Under the pieces are notes generated by a model. The model did no database searches and was not told the origin of the DNA. It saw nothing but the letters and a program-made list of their open reading frames with translations. From Rhizobium sp. CCGE 510 (GTDB lineage: Bacteria > Pseudomonadota > Alphaproteobacteria > Rhizobiales > Rhizobiaceae), in contig NZ_AEYF01000048.1 in the NCBI RefSeq assembly GCF_000292525.1, forward strand, positions 62,001 through 126,000: DNA of 64,000 bases, given 5' to 3'. Both the position numbers and the translations under genes were made by a program. Positions 1 to 8,839 of the stretch are shown here, piece by piece (within the stretch, counting starts at the first letter, position 1; each line of letters begins with the position of its first letter).

Positions 1-3
1 ATT

Positions 4-447
4 GTGGGAATTCTATTGCTCACAGTCGACGAGAAATGTGCTTACCTGCAGAGCAGTCTCAACACCTGCATGCCTCTTATGAAAGATTTCGCATTAAGAT
101 TTTTCCCGAAAGAGATATTGAAGCTATTCTCAATTCTCGTAACGACGGTCGTTTTTCTAGCGCTTACGGAGAGGATTTCTACCAAGATCTCCCTGTTTGC
201 TTTGGTGTTCAAAAGCTTAGCGGTGGTCGCGCTGTCATCCTTTTTGTTTGCGCTTTACACGGTAGTCAACGACACATCAATTCCTTACGGAGCCACTAAA
301 GCTCCGCCGCTGCCTGTCAGAACGGGCTTTCTGGCTACAGTGATCGCAGCGATAACTATATTTTGGCTAGTATTCATTCCATACTCGTCGCTGCGACAGC
401 GAAAGCTCCTTTCACGCCGAAAGGGTGCCGACTCTGTAATTGTCTAA
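4..447 (+). CDS. Hypothetical small membrane protein
   Basis: I do not recognise this protein. From the GTG at 4 it has 147 residues with three hydrophobic stretches (about 40-57, 65-86 and 106-127), so it is probably an inner-membrane protein with a basic C-terminal tail (RQRKLLSRRKG). The first 22 residues look unlike a membrane-protein start; ATG at 70 or 79 are plausible alternative starts, and neither has a clear Shine-Dalgarno sequence. The gene lies at the window edge, so the true start could be upstream. The next 300 bases hold no convincing gene. Confidence 0.45.
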   Translation: MGILLLTVDEKCAYLQSSLNTCMPLMKDFALRFFPKEILKLFSILVTTVVFLALTERISTKISLFALVFKSLAVVALSSFLFALYTVVNDTSIPYGATKAPPLPVRTGFLATVIAAITIFWLVFIPYSSLRQRKLLSRRKGADSVIV

Positions 448-755
448 GCATTATTGATCAATGCCATCCGAATATGCTGATCACCTCTTACACCTTGATC
501 ACAACGCCTTCGACACACATCGCAAACTTTGGCATCGACAGTGCAGCTTTTTCTGACGTCGGTCGTGTGCCCGAAACCATGACCGCCTTGAACCAGTTCG
601 AACTACCGACCCGTTGATTCTCAGCATCGAGAGCAAAGCCTGGCTCGTTGGCAAAGTGTCTGGCCATTCCTGCGCGCCATGGAGGTAAAATCTCCTGTTT
701 CTGCAAAGTTGGAATGTCACACTCCCCGCGTCTGACTGGCGCCAGGGAGATGCAG

Positions 756-1016
756 ATGGGATTGATTGCGATGAGCGAACGTGATCTGCAGCGGATCGAG
801 GTTCTGTCGAAGGTGATCGCCGACCGGATGACGCTGGTGTCGGCGGCGCATGTGCTTAATCTGAGCGAGCGCTAGGTGCGGCGGCTGCTGGACCGGATCA
901 GCACTGACGGTGCGGCGTCGATCCGGCACATGGCGATCGGCCGACCGCCGAACACCCGGATCAGCGATGGTGTTCGGGATCATGCGGCGACGCTTCAGCC
1001 TGGTGGATACCATTAG
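756..1016 (+). pseudogene. ISNCY-family transposase remnant (N-terminus, nonsense codon)
   Basis: The frame reads MGLIAMSERDLQRIEVLSKV and continues through a helix-turn-helix typical of ISNCY-family transposase N-termini. A TAG at 873-875 replaces the expected Gln codon (ser-glu-arg-stop-val-arg-arg). The same frame then continues with recognisable sequence (IGRPPNTRISDGVRDHAATL) until homology is lost near 1000 and a TAG follows at 1014. The catalytic part is absent. The element's left end probably lies around 700-750, where the sequence is typical of the region before such genes. This is a dead fragment showing past insertion and deletion here. Family identification is from memory of the conserved N-terminus. 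Confidence 0.7.
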
Positions 1017-1308
1017 CGTTTGGAGTCGTGAAAATGCCGCCTGCAAAGGCGTCTGCCTATTTCGAACCTCTGGACGAGGGGTCTTATTACCGAGTCTTCC
1101 TAAGGCTTCGGAAAAGACAGGAGATCTTCGGACGATTGGAACGGAAAATTTCGCCCTCGTAATCTCGGCGCCTCCACACGATCAGCCTTGGACCTGACCG
1201 TATCCTCAGCGGAGCAGGTGACCAAAATCTCGCCGATCAGTTTCCATTGTGCTATGCGGCTTTCGCCGCCGCCTTGGCCTTTATGGATCGAGGCGGCCAC
1301 CGGTAGAC
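1017..1308. other. No gene seen
   Basis: This stretch between the transposase remnant and the small secreted-protein gene contains only short overlapping frames on both strands with no recognisable product or ribosome binding site. It may be leftover insertion-sequence or flanking DNA. Confidence 0.4.
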
Positions 1309-1689
1309 CTACTTGCGCAGATAGCTCTTCCTCCCACTGTCGGTCAGGCAATAGCGCCCTCCCCTCGGTCCCGTGCAATAGCTCCCTCCACGGCAGGAGC
1401 ATTCTCGGGAGACGCTCGGCTCCATCTCCTCTGTGTCAGAACTCAACAGTCCGGCGGGGCCCATCGTCGCTTCGCAGGACTTCTTGCTGGCACTGACGGA
1501 GCCATCACGGCAAATGAAGGTCTCACCTTGGCAGTGATCGACGCCTCCCTTTCGTCCGCTGCAAGGAGTATTCCCGTGTGACGCCTGCACCGCCACGGAC
1601 GCGACGAGAAAAAGGCTCGTGGTCGCGATCTTGGTCGCGCGGGTCCAGAACAATCCAACGTTTTGAAAACGATATTTTTGCGAAATCAT
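1309..1689 (-). CDS. Small secreted cysteine-rich protein next to thermonuclease
   Basis: The product has about 126 residues from the ATG at 1687-1689. It begins with a basic region followed by a hydrophobic signal-like segment ending in VASVAVQA (about residues 20-36). The mature part has cysteines in a repeated pattern: CSGRKGGVDHC, FICRDGSVSASKKSC, ECSCRGGSYC and GRYC. Rhizobial genomes often carry this type of small exported protein beside a thermonuclease gene. It starts 8 bases after the stop of that gene's second frame and is probably in the same operon. I know no function; the even cysteine content suggests disulfide bonds in the periplasm. Confidence 0.6.
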   Translation of the reverse strand: MISQKYRFQNVGLFWTRATKIATTSLFLVASVAVQASHGNTPCSGRKGGVDHCQGETFICRDGSVSASKKSCEATMGPAGLLSSDTEEMEPSVSRECSCRGGSYCTGPRGGRYCLTDSGRKSYLRK

Positions 1690-1696
1690 ATTAAAG

Positions 1697-2612
1697 TTAC
1701 CCGCACCAAGGCCTTGGAGTTGGGGGGCAACCGGTCGCTCCGCATACAAAGGGAACGGCGAGGCCCTCACTGATCAAGATTTGCCCGACGTCGCGACCGT
1801 CAACCTCAAGCTTGCCGCAACTCCGACCGTAATTGCATTTCTTGGTCCCTTGGGTGCCGGGCTTACACGAACACGCGCAAGCTAACGTTGGTCGACGCCG
1901 CGTGGCCTACCAGTTCCCGCAGCCGCTCAGAGGCACGGTTCCCTAGCTTGGCCTCGTTTGAACACATCGGCTCGAACTTCTCCGGCGTATTGAAGCCAAC
2001 TAACCTCACTCGTGTCCCATTGTTCAAACGTATTGTGTCTCCGTCGGTGATCGTGAAATTCGCTCTACCTTTTGAAGTCGGAGATGACACATTGGTCACG
2101 GTACTTGGTTCACTTGGAGTCTGAATATTGCCGACGTTGCCGCCGAAAAAGCTGGCGATCAAGCCGACGACGAGGATGCATCCGATTACAATCAGCAAGC
2201 TGTCTCGCCCCGCACCAGAGACTGAGCGAAAAGGATAGCGTGGGCGAAAGGGATTCCGGCTCCGGAAAGGATTTCTCGGGCGGAGCGGATTGCCGAGAGG
2301 GAAAGGATTGCGTCGGCGTGATGTTCGAAGGAGCGGCGCCCGTGGTGAATTTATTTCGCTCACAGGCTCTTGGCGCGGCTGACGTGGAAGTGTTCCGGCT
2401 TGAGAGATCACTTCGAATTTCGGCGACTGCTCGTGCGTGAGACGTTTCAGTATCGCGAATTGTTTTTCACTCACCTTTGTCCGGACCCCATAGCGGCCCA
2501 ACTTCTCGCGCATGTCGCTTAGAAACTGTCGCTGCCATTCTGTTGCACGTCCATCCTGGAGTACCTCGCCAATGCGCCGCCGGAGGTACGCAATATCTTG
2601 CTCGCTCAGCAT
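1697..2612 (-). pseudogene. Thermonuclease (SNase-like) gene split by a frameshift
   Basis: The first frame (2612 to 1863) encodes an N-terminal helical region, Arg-Asn-Pro-Phe type repeats (about 100-130), one membrane segment (about 137-156) and the start of a staphylococcal-nuclease fold with TDGDTIRL and RLVGFNTPE (about 186-211). It then runs into a stop after VSLRVFV. Another frame carries the rest of the family sequence, ACSCKPGTQGTKKC through VPFVCGATGCPPTPRPWCG, ending at TAA 1697-1699. Dropping one base near 1876 restores VSLACSCKPGTQGT, so a one-base insertion is the simplest explanation. An intact version would be a membrane-anchored nuclease acting outside the cytoplasm. Real mutation and sequencing error cannot be told apart from this sequence. 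Confidence 0.8.
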
Positions 2613-3105
2613 ATCCTGCCCTGATGCGACCTAAACAGAGCAACTACGCTGGGGCGCATACGGCAGGCACAATCAAGGCTCACTGAGCACACGGGGCCCT
2701 CGACCCGTCGATCCCGGACGACTGCGCACGTTCGACAGAGGGGATCGTCGCGGCGTGGTCATCGATACGGGGTGTGAATGGTATGTGATGACGGACACCG
2801 GTCGCTCCGATAGGTATCAAGGATCAAACGAACCTTGACCGTCGGCCAGCGTGCGCTCGAGCGCACCAACACGATCGCGCAAGAAGCAGCAGACGAGGAA
2901 CGTCGCCGCCGCGAGGAGAAGACCGACGGCTGCGCAGGCTTAGGCTCGCAGCGGCCGGGGCGACGCCGCAGAAGTAAACAGAGGGAATCCCAATCGCGAT
3001 TCCACCTAAAATCATCCCGCTCTAGCGTTTTCGCGCATAATTCGCAGTTCAGCCTGACTCGCAATATCTGTTCTCCATTGCGATGTTCATACCTCGATGC
3101 AATCG
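2613..3105. other. Intergenic, no convincing gene
   Basis: This region lies upstream of the thermonuclease and downstream of the LysR gene. Overlapping Ser/Arg-rich frames exist on both strands (for example 2759-3109 minus) but have low-complexity composition and no family resemblance. The two minus-strand frames at 2824-3015 and 2759-3109 could be halves of a decayed short gene, but I cannot support that. Confidence 0.4.
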
Positions 3106-4017
3106 TCAAGCAGCCCGATCTGTCAAAGCCGCGACTATCTCTTCCAGCGCAAATCTCAGGCCATCACTCAGCTTTCGATCTTTTTGCCAGATGACGACGT
3201 AGTGATATATTGCCCCTGGCTGAAATCGGCGGAACGCGACGCCGAAGTCAGCATATTCTCTCGCGATGATCTCGTTCGTAATCGAAACGCCGATCCCTGC
3301 CATGACATAGCCAATGTCGTGGCCATTCGCGTCATATTCCACGGCGATGTCAGGAGCGGTTCCCATATATCGAAGGGCATTGACGCTCATTTGATGAGAG
3401 GCAAATTGCGGGTCGATGTCGATGATCGCCTCGCTAGCAAGATCTTCCGCAGTGACAAGCTGCTGTGCCGCAAATCGATGGTTGGCCGGAAAAAGACATA
3501 CGTTGGTGGCCGAGCCGACCGGCATCCAATCAAGGATGCGCTCGTCAAGAGGCAATCGGGAGATGCCAAGATCCGAGCGGCCGCTTAACACGTGATCTGC
3601 GATCTGCTGATACGTTCCTGTTTTCACCTGAACGGCGTAAGAGCGGCTTCTCTCCCGGATCCTTTTGACCACTCTCGGCAAGGTCGCGAAGGAGAAAGCG
3701 CTTGGCGCCGCGATGCCGATCATTCGCGTATCGTTGTTCCGCAGGAAGTCGATTGACGGTCCGATCCGATCAAGCCCGGCAAACGCCGCGTCGATTGTGC
3801 GCAGAAATTCCCATGCCTTGACGGTTGGAACCAGCCTGTTGTTTTCCCGGCGGAAGAGCGCGAAGCCGACGGTCTCCTCTAGCTGCTTGATGTTCTGGCT
3901 GACCGCCGGCTGGGTTATTCGCAACATCTGCGCTGCAAGCCTTTCCGAGCCGGCGCGCATGACCTCCCGCAATATTTGAAGGTGGCGGATCTTCACTCCG
4001 GAGTCGGTGATGTCCAT
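3106..4017 (-). CDS. LysR-family transcriptional regulator
   Basis: This is a DNA-binding regulator of about 303 residues, the usual LysR length. An N-terminal winged helix-turn-helix (about 8-65; IRHLQILREVMRAGS, ITQPAVSQNIKQLEETVG, LFRRENNRLVPT) is followed by a periplasmic-binding-like effector domain. I chose the ATG at 4015-4017 (MDITDSGVKIRHLQ) over an upstream start because LysR proteins begin just before the helix-turn-helix. It is transcribed away from an amino acid ABC transporter operon, with a 240-base gap carrying a LysR-type palindrome, so it probably regulates itself and that operon in response to the imported compound. Confidence 0.9.
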   Translation of the reverse strand: MDITDSGVKIRHLQILREVMRAGSERLAAQMLRITQPAVSQNIKQLEETVGFALFRRENNRLVPTVKAWEFLRTIDAAFAGLDRIGPSIDFLRNNDTRMIGIAAPSAFSFATLPRVVKRIRERSRSYAVQVKTGTYQQIADHVLSGRSDLGISRLPLDERILDWMPVGSATNVCLFPANHRFAAQQLVTAEDLASEAIIDIDPQFASHQMSVNALRYMGTAPDIAVEYDANGHDIGYVMAGIGVSITNEIIAREYADFGVAFRRFQPGAIYHYVVIWQKDRKLSDGLRFALEEIVAALTDRAA

Positions 4018-4091
4018 GGCCGAAATCTCAATAGTGATAGAGCGACGCGCCTCATAAGTTGCGCTTATCAAAACTTCCTGAATCTTATAAA

Positions 4092-4109
4092 TTGACGGCG
4101 CCAAGTCAA
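4092..4109. promoter_or_regulatory. Candidate LysR operator
   Basis: TTGAC-N8-GTCAA is a perfect interrupted palindrome 75 bases before the LysR start, in the region between it and the divergent transporter operon. It contains the T-N11-A pattern expected of a LysR site. A TTGACA at 4119-4124 could be a -35 element for the transporter operon, but I see no good -10 partner. Confidence 0.5.
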
Positions 4110-4247
4110 AGTATATTTTTGACATACGCCAAACTTAGAGCGCTGGTTAAGCTAATAAATCCAATCTACCCTCGGTTAAATCTCGGCAAACTCCTAGTAT
4201 ATTCCGGGAGAATACCTTTCCGATTTCGGTGCGCTCGCAAGCATATT

Positions 4248-4252
4248 GGAGG
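4248..4252 (+). promoter_or_regulatory. Ribosome binding site that decides a TTG start
   Basis: GGAGG lies 6 bases before TTG at 4259-4261. The in-frame GTG at 4229 has no such site, so the TTG is the better start of the first permease gene. Confidence 0.65.
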
Positions 4253-4258
4253 ACTGCA

Positions 4259-4924
4259 TTGTACGCATTTGTAGATCAATTTTTATCTGGATTGAAGAAC
4301 ACACTTTTAGTGTTTGCCTTGAGCTGCGCTTTCGGGACCCTATTAGGTTTGCTTATTGCCGTTCTCCGCAACTCGACCCGCAAGTCGGTTTCATCGTGCA
4401 TGCGGGCCTACACGGGCATCATCCGGGGTGTTCCGGAACTTCTGATCATCCTCCTGACGTATTTCGGCGGAACCGCCTTTTTGAGCGCGATTGCCGGTGG
4501 CTACATCGAAATCAATGCATTTGCGGCCGGTGTCGCGGCATTGACCGTCGTGTTCAGTGGGTACGCAGCGGAAATATTCCGTGGTGCGATCAACGCGGTT
4601 GCACCAGGCCAACGCGAGGCTGCAGCGGCGCTCGGGCTTTCGAACTCGCAGATTTGGTTTCTGGTCATCATTCCCCAGATGATCCCGATCGCTCTGCCGG
4701 CATTCTGTAACCTTTGCATCTCCTTGATAAAGGATACATCGCTGATTTCCGTCGTCGGGCTGACGGACGTCATGCGCGTCGCCTATATAGGCGCTGGCTC
4801 ACTGCGCGCTCCACTCCCCTTCTATCTCGCAGCGTCGGCAATCTACCTCGCCCTCACAAGCCTGTCCCTTCTTTCGTTCCGGCTATTGGAGCGCCGCTAT
4901 TCGCTCCCGGCGATGAAAGGTTGA
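4259..4924 (+). CDS. Polar amino acid ABC transporter permease (HisM/GltK type), first
   Basis: This inner-membrane permease of about 221 residues belongs to the HisMQ/GltJK family. It has several hydrophobic helices and the cytoplasmic EAA loop (REAAAALGLSNSQIWFLVIIPQ, about 119-140) that contacts the ATPase. The N-terminus FVDQFLSGLKNTLLVFALS is typical of the family. The start is TTG at 4259, supported by a GGAGG site. The next permease begins 4 bases after this stop, so the two are one operon and would form a heterodimeric channel for a polar or opine-like amino acid. Confidence 0.88.
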   Translation: MYAFVDQFLSGLKNTLLVFALSCAFGTLLGLLIAVLRNSTRKSVSSCMRAYTGIIRGVPELLIILLTYFGGTAFLSAIAGGYIEINAFAAGVAALTVVFSGYAAEIFRGAINAVAPGQREAAAALGLSNSQIWFLVIIPQMIPIALPAFCNLCISLIKDTSLISVVGLTDVMRVAYIGAGSLRAPLPFYLAASAIYLALTSLSLLSFRLLERRYSLPAMKG

Positions 4925-4928
4925 GGCG

Positions 4929-5678
4929 ATGAGCACGACCATCGCGCTTGACGCGTTTCTCACCCTTCCCCGCGGCCTTCTTCTCACTCTGGTTCTTACA
5001 TTCGCATCGCTTGCCGCAGGCTTCGCCATCTCGGTCCCGCTCGCCTTCCTACGGGCGTCATCAAATCCGTGGGCTTCCGCGCCCGTGCTGGCATATACCT
5101 ATGCGTTTCGCGGTACGCCGCTGCTGGTTCAGCTTTTCTTGATTTACTATGGGATTGGTCAGCTTCCCCTCGTCCGCCAAAGCTTTCTATGGGCCGTGAT
5201 GCGAGAGCCATTCTGGTGCGCCTTCATTGCTTTCACCCTGAACAGCGCCGCCCATACGACAGAAGTTCTGCGCGGCGGGATCCAGGCGGTCCCGTGTGGG
5301 CAGATTGAAGCGGCCAAAGCCTTGGGGCTATCCCGTTTCCACACTGCCCGTCTTATCGTGTTCCCTTTGACCCTGAGGATCGCTCTTCCCGCCTATGCAA
5401 ATGAGGTGGTTGGAATGCTGAAGGCAAGCTCGCTTGCAAGCACCATCACGCTGCTTGAGGTGACCGGGCTCGCCCGACAGCTGGTGTCGGAGACATTCGC
5501 CCCATACGAGGTCTTCATTGCCGCGGGGGCTTTCTACCTGCTGCTTACCCTCTTGATCACGCAAGGTTTCCAGATGCTGGAGACGCGTTGGACGCCGACG
5601 GCTAACCGTCCATCGCCGGCGCAACCTGTACCTCGAAGAGCGAACGGAAAGCCGCCTCTCGCCTCGGCTGAAACTTGA
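4929..5678 (+). CDS. Polar amino acid ABC transporter permease, second
   Basis: This 249-residue HisM-type permease pairs with the preceding one. The N-terminus FLTLPRGLLLTLVLTFASLAAGF and the motif YTYAFRGTPLLVQLFLIYYGIGQLP are hallmarks of the family. The EAA loop is QIEAAKALGLSRFHTARLIVFP (about 123-144). The last 25 residues are polar and Pro-rich, longer than usual. It is followed after 57 bases by the binding-protein gene. A cognate ATPase is missing from the operon. Confidence 0.88.
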   Translation: MSTTIALDAFLTLPRGLLLTLVLTFASLAAGFAISVPLAFLRASSNPWASAPVLAYTYAFRGTPLLVQLFLIYYGIGQLPLVRQSFLWAVMREPFWCAFIAFTLNSAAHTTEVLRGGIQAVPCGQIEAAKALGLSRFHTARLIVFPLTLRIALPAYANEVVGMLKASSLASTITLLEVTGLARQLVSETFAPYEVFIAAGAFYLLLTLLITQGFQMLETRWTPTANRPSPAQPVPRRANGKPPLASAET

Positions 5679-5735
5679 CGCCAGCCCACATCCCGGACGC
5701 CAACAATCAAACTCAGCAATGAAAGGAACATCGTT

Positions 5736-6578
5736 GTGAAACGAACACTTCTGCTTGCCCTGTCTCTTGTCGTCTGCGCCAACAATGCGGGGGCAATGGA
5801 CAGGAAGACACTGACAATCGCCTCTGAAGGTGCTTCGCCGCCCTGGAATGCCATCACTCCCCAAGGGGAGCTCGCCGGCTTTGACATCGACGTCGGCCGC
5901 GATCTTTGCCGGAGGATGAAGTTCGAATGCACTTTCGTGCCTCAGGACTGGGACGGAATCATACCGGCGCTCACCGTTGGAAAGTTCGATGCCATCATGT
6001 CGGGGATGGCGATAACTGAGAAGCGGAAGAAATCGATCGCTTTTTCCAAGCCCTACGCCGGAGGTTTCAACCAACTCGTCATGCGCAAAGACCTCAATCT
6101 TCCGCCCACGGATACGTCGGCCGAGCTCGACCTCACAACTATCGACCCTGAAAAGCAGGCAATGATCGAGACGCTTAGAGCCGCTCTCAACGGCAGAACT
6201 CTAGGCGTGTTGCGATCATCGAATTCGGAAGCGGTGCTCAATGAACTGTTCGGAAAAGTCGCGACGATCAGGAGCTACGATTCCCAGGACAACATGCATC
6301 TCGATCTCGTAGCTGAGCGCATCGATGGCGGCCTTGCCGACTATTTCACCTGGAAGGCCTTTCTCGACAGCATGGATGGTGGGATTGCAACGCTCTACGG
6401 CCCGCAGCTCTCCGGTGGCCTGTGGGGCCCGGGGGTCGGGGTCGGACTTCGGCAAGACGACGGCGAACTCGTTGCGGCATTCGATAGTGCCATCGAGGCG
6501 GCCACGAGCGACGGAACCTTGAAGCAGCTGAGCGAGCAATGGTTCAAGATCGATGTTTCGCCGCAGACATCCAACTAG
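5736..6578 (+). CDS. Extracellular solute-binding protein, family 3
   Basis: This 280-residue periplasmic receptor starts at GTG 5736, preceded by AAAGGAAC. A signal peptide (MKRTLLLALSLVVCANNAGA) is followed by the family-3 fold: LTIASEGASPPWNAI, GFDIDVGRDLCRRM, QDWDGIIPALTVGKFDAIMSGMAITEKRKKSIAFSKPY. It resembles lysine/arginine/ornithine and opine binding proteins. An acidic insert of about 20 residues (TSAELDLTTIDPEKQAMIETL) precedes the second lobe. It delivers substrate to the two permeases upstream; the exact ligand cannot be read from the sequence. Confidence 0.9.
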   Translation: MKRTLLLALSLVVCANNAGAMDRKTLTIASEGASPPWNAITPQGELAGFDIDVGRDLCRRMKFECTFVPQDWDGIIPALTVGKFDAIMSGMAITEKRKKSIAFSKPYAGGFNQLVMRKDLNLPPTDTSAELDLTTIDPEKQAMIETLRAALNGRTLGVLRSSNSEAVLNELFGKVATIRSYDSQDNMHLDLVAERIDGGLADYFTWKAFLDSMDGGIATLYGPQLSGGLWGPGVGVGLRQDDGELVAAFDSAIEAATSDGTLKQLSEQWFKIDVSPQTSN

Positions 6579-6659
6579 ACACTGGCTCGAAGACACGCAT
6601 TTCCCCCGAAGCCGCAGCGCGTGAGCAATCAGCAATCCCAAAGATCGAAGGTAGACCAT

Positions 6660-7895
6660 ATGTCCGCACCCTTTTCCATTGCTGTCACCGGCCAGTCGCT
6701 CATTCGTCATGATCTTCGAGCGATCGGCGATCCACGGCTCGCTGAAATCGCCGAGATTCTCAAAGCAAGCGATGTTGCCTTCACCAATCTCGAGACGACT
6801 ATCTATGGTCGTCATGGTGGATGGCCGCTCAAAGGCAGCTATTTCGGCGCCGCAGCGCCGGATGTCTTAGCTGCGTTAAAGGAGCTCGGTTTCAATAGCC
6901 TGGCTCTGGCAAATAACCATGCTTTCGATCTTGGACCGCCGGGGATCCTGTCGACATTGGAGGAGGTTGCGGCGCACAATTTCCTGCATGCCGGCATCGG
7001 ACACAACAAGCATCATGCTTCCACGGCACAGAAAATGACCTTCGGATCCCGAAATGTTGCGCTGATTGCCATGGATGCCGGGCCAGGCCCGTCTTTCATG
7101 TACGCCGAGGACGCAACTGAGGGCAGGATAGCAAGGCCCGGCATCAATAGTCTGAAAGTCTCCAGGGTATTCGACCTGGACGCGGGAACATTCGACCAGC
7201 TTCGCTCCATTCAGGAACGTCTTCTAAGTTCGCCCTTGGAGCGCGCGAATTATGCCCAGCCGGAGGATCCGCCTGATCTTCATGGCCAAGACGAAATCGA
7301 TTTCTACGGAACCGTGTTTTGCAGATCAGATGAGACAGCTCGCCGCATCGTGGTGGACCGGCACAGCGCCTCGGCTCACCTTTCGGCGATTGCGGAAGAA
7401 GCGGGCCGCGACACATTCGTCATCGTGTATTTGCATCATCACCATTGGGAGCCGAACTGGCAGCAAGTCCCCGCCTGGGTCCGGGAATTTGCGCACGATT
7501 GCGTGAACGCGGGCGCAGGCCTCTTTGTCAGCCATGGCGCTCCGGTCCTTCAAGCGGTTGAGATATATCGGAATACGCCAATTTTCTACGGCCTTGGTAA
7601 CTTCCTCTTCCATACGGAAAAGGACGAACAGCAATGGAGCCCGCCGGAAGTGTGGAGGAGCGTCATCGCTAGCTGCAATTTTGGATCTAGCGGACGGCTG
7701 GAAAATATACGCTTGCGTCCGATTGTGATCGGTGGAGCCGAGGCATTATCGAATCCTGCACACGATCGCCTCCCCTTCCCTGTGCTTGCCGATGGCAGAG
7801 TGGCGGCAGACATCCTTGACGATCTTGCCAACCGCAGTGCCGGTCTTGGCACTGTGGTTGACCGAGAGAAGAACGTCGGCCAGATCGCTTTTTAG
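6660..7895 (+). CDS. CapA-family (poly-gamma-glutamate type) phosphoesterase-like protein
   Basis: This protein of about 411 residues has the CapA/PGA_cap fold: AVTGQSLIRHDLR, FTNLETTIYGRHGGWPLKG, DVLAALKELGFNSLALANNHAFDLG and VIVYLHHHHWEP, then VSHGAPVLQAVEIY and FYGLGNFLF. These Asn/His-rich motifs form the metal site of a calcineurin-like phosphoesterase. I prefer the ATG at 6660, which has GAAGGTAG just upstream, over the GTG at 6621. It has no signal peptide, so it is probably cytoplasmic rather than involved in capsule. It lies 81 bases after the binding-protein gene and may be in the same operon, perhaps acting on the imported compound. Confidence 0.82.
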   Translation: MSAPFSIAVTGQSLIRHDLRAIGDPRLAEIAEILKASDVAFTNLETTIYGRHGGWPLKGSYFGAAAPDVLAALKELGFNSLALANNHAFDLGPPGILSTLEEVAAHNFLHAGIGHNKHHASTAQKMTFGSRNVALIAMDAGPGPSFMYAEDATEGRIARPGINSLKVSRVFDLDAGTFDQLRSIQERLLSSPLERANYAQPEDPPDLHGQDEIDFYGTVFCRSDETARRIVVDRHSASAHLSAIAEEAGRDTFVIVYLHHHHWEPNWQQVPAWVREFAHDCVNAGAGLFVSHGAPVLQAVEIYRNTPIFYGLGNFLFHTEKDEQQWSPPEVWRSVIASCNFGSSGRLENIRLRPIVIGGAEALSNPAHDRLPFPVLADGRVAADILDDLANRSAGLGTVVDREKNVGQIAF

Positions 7896-7973
7896 ATGCG
7901 GGATACACCCGCAGTGCGCGACGAGAACTTTACTAACCGCTGACCAATTTGCGGCCGCGCTCTTGTTGTCTTT

Positions 7974-8459
7974 TCATCGGGAAACCTCCTTGTGTTCTTC
8001 CATCTCTTCATCGACAATCGAGCTGACAAGGGCAACGACGCGGCTGCGCACACGCGGTGAAAGGAGCAAGACGTCGTCTATCAGACGCCGTCCCTCCGCC
8101 GTGGAAATGTAGGCAATCTTCTCATCGATCTCTGTTATTAATTGCTGGCCCTGAAGGGTTTCCGGATCTGGAAGGCCCTCGAAAAACCTCGAAACAGGGA
8201 TCTTGAGGCAATTGGCAAGCTCGTAGAGCATCGAAGCGCTGACGCGGTTCTTGCCGCTTTCATATTTTTGCACCTGCTGCAAGCTCACCCCGATGCCGGC
8301 GCCAAGATCCCCTAGGGATACATTCGACTGCATTCGACGGATACGGATTTGCTGTCCGACATGCCGATCGACCGGATGCACCGACTCGCGTGCAACATTC
8401 GACAGTTCGGCTTGCGCCGGCCTCGAAGTCCGGACCTGGGCTGCTGCATAGCGCTTCAT
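7974..8459 (-). CDS. XRE-family helix-turn-helix regulator
   Basis: This DNA-binding protein of about 161 residues has a lambda-repressor-type helix-turn-helix at about residues 30-85 (QQIRIRRMQSNVSLGDLGAGI, VQKYESGKNRVSASMLYELANCLKI), followed by an acidic helical tail. Such two-part XRE proteins are common in rhizobia. The ATG at 8457-8459 has a GGGGTG site; the GTG at 8486 is an alternative. Its target is unknown; it is convergent with the CapA gene and about 350 bases from the next cluster. Confidence 0.85.
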   Translation of the reverse strand: MKRYAAAQVRTSRPAQAELSNVARESVHPVDRHVGQQIRIRRMQSNVSLGDLGAGIGVSLQQVQKYESGKNRVSASMLYELANCLKIPVSRFFEGLPDPETLQGQQLITEIDEKIAYISTAEGRRLIDDVLLLSPRVRSRVVALVSSIVDEEMEEHKEVSR

Positions 8460-8486
8460 GGTGGACACCCCGATGGCGAGTTTCAC

Positions 8487-8839
8487 GCGGTGCGCCCCCG
8501 CGGAATAACTCGCTCAACCCACTGATCGGGGAGTTAGAACACCGTACGAGACGGCCCTATGGCCTTTAGTTCCGAGGAACCTGGACATACGCCACAGGCT
8601 CCTCGACCGAAGGTCAAGGAGTGTGGTGCCGAATCGGCCGGCACCAACCGCTCGTAGGGGGTTCTAATCCCCAAGGCAGCGCGTACTGCCTCGCTGCGAA
8701 ACCTAGTTGAAATCCGCCCGCCGCGCAACCGAATTCTTTACAAGATTCAATAGCTTCGCTTTACGCGCGGACATTTGTCTCAAGAGCGAGAAGTCACGCT
8801 TCGGGCGGTAAAGTGGTCAGAAAACCAAAGGAGGTGCGA
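8487..8839. other. Intergenic with small hairpins
   Basis: No gene is supported. Several short hairpins occur, for example GGTGCCG/CGGCACC at 8625-8645 and GGCAG/CTGCC further right, so the region may hold a terminator for the leftward cluster and leader sequence for the XRE gene. A TTCTAAT loop near 8650 resembles a tRNA T-arm, but no complete tRNA can be folded around it. Confidence 0.4.

Noticed and set aside
2759..3109. Minus-strand frame of 116 codons
   Set aside because: Ser/Arg-rich low-complexity product, no ribosome site, no family match.
8640..8700. tRNA-like T-arm (TTCTAAT loop with GGGG/CCCC stem)
   Set aside because: Position 57 of the loop is not a purine and no acceptor, D or anticodon arms can be placed around it.
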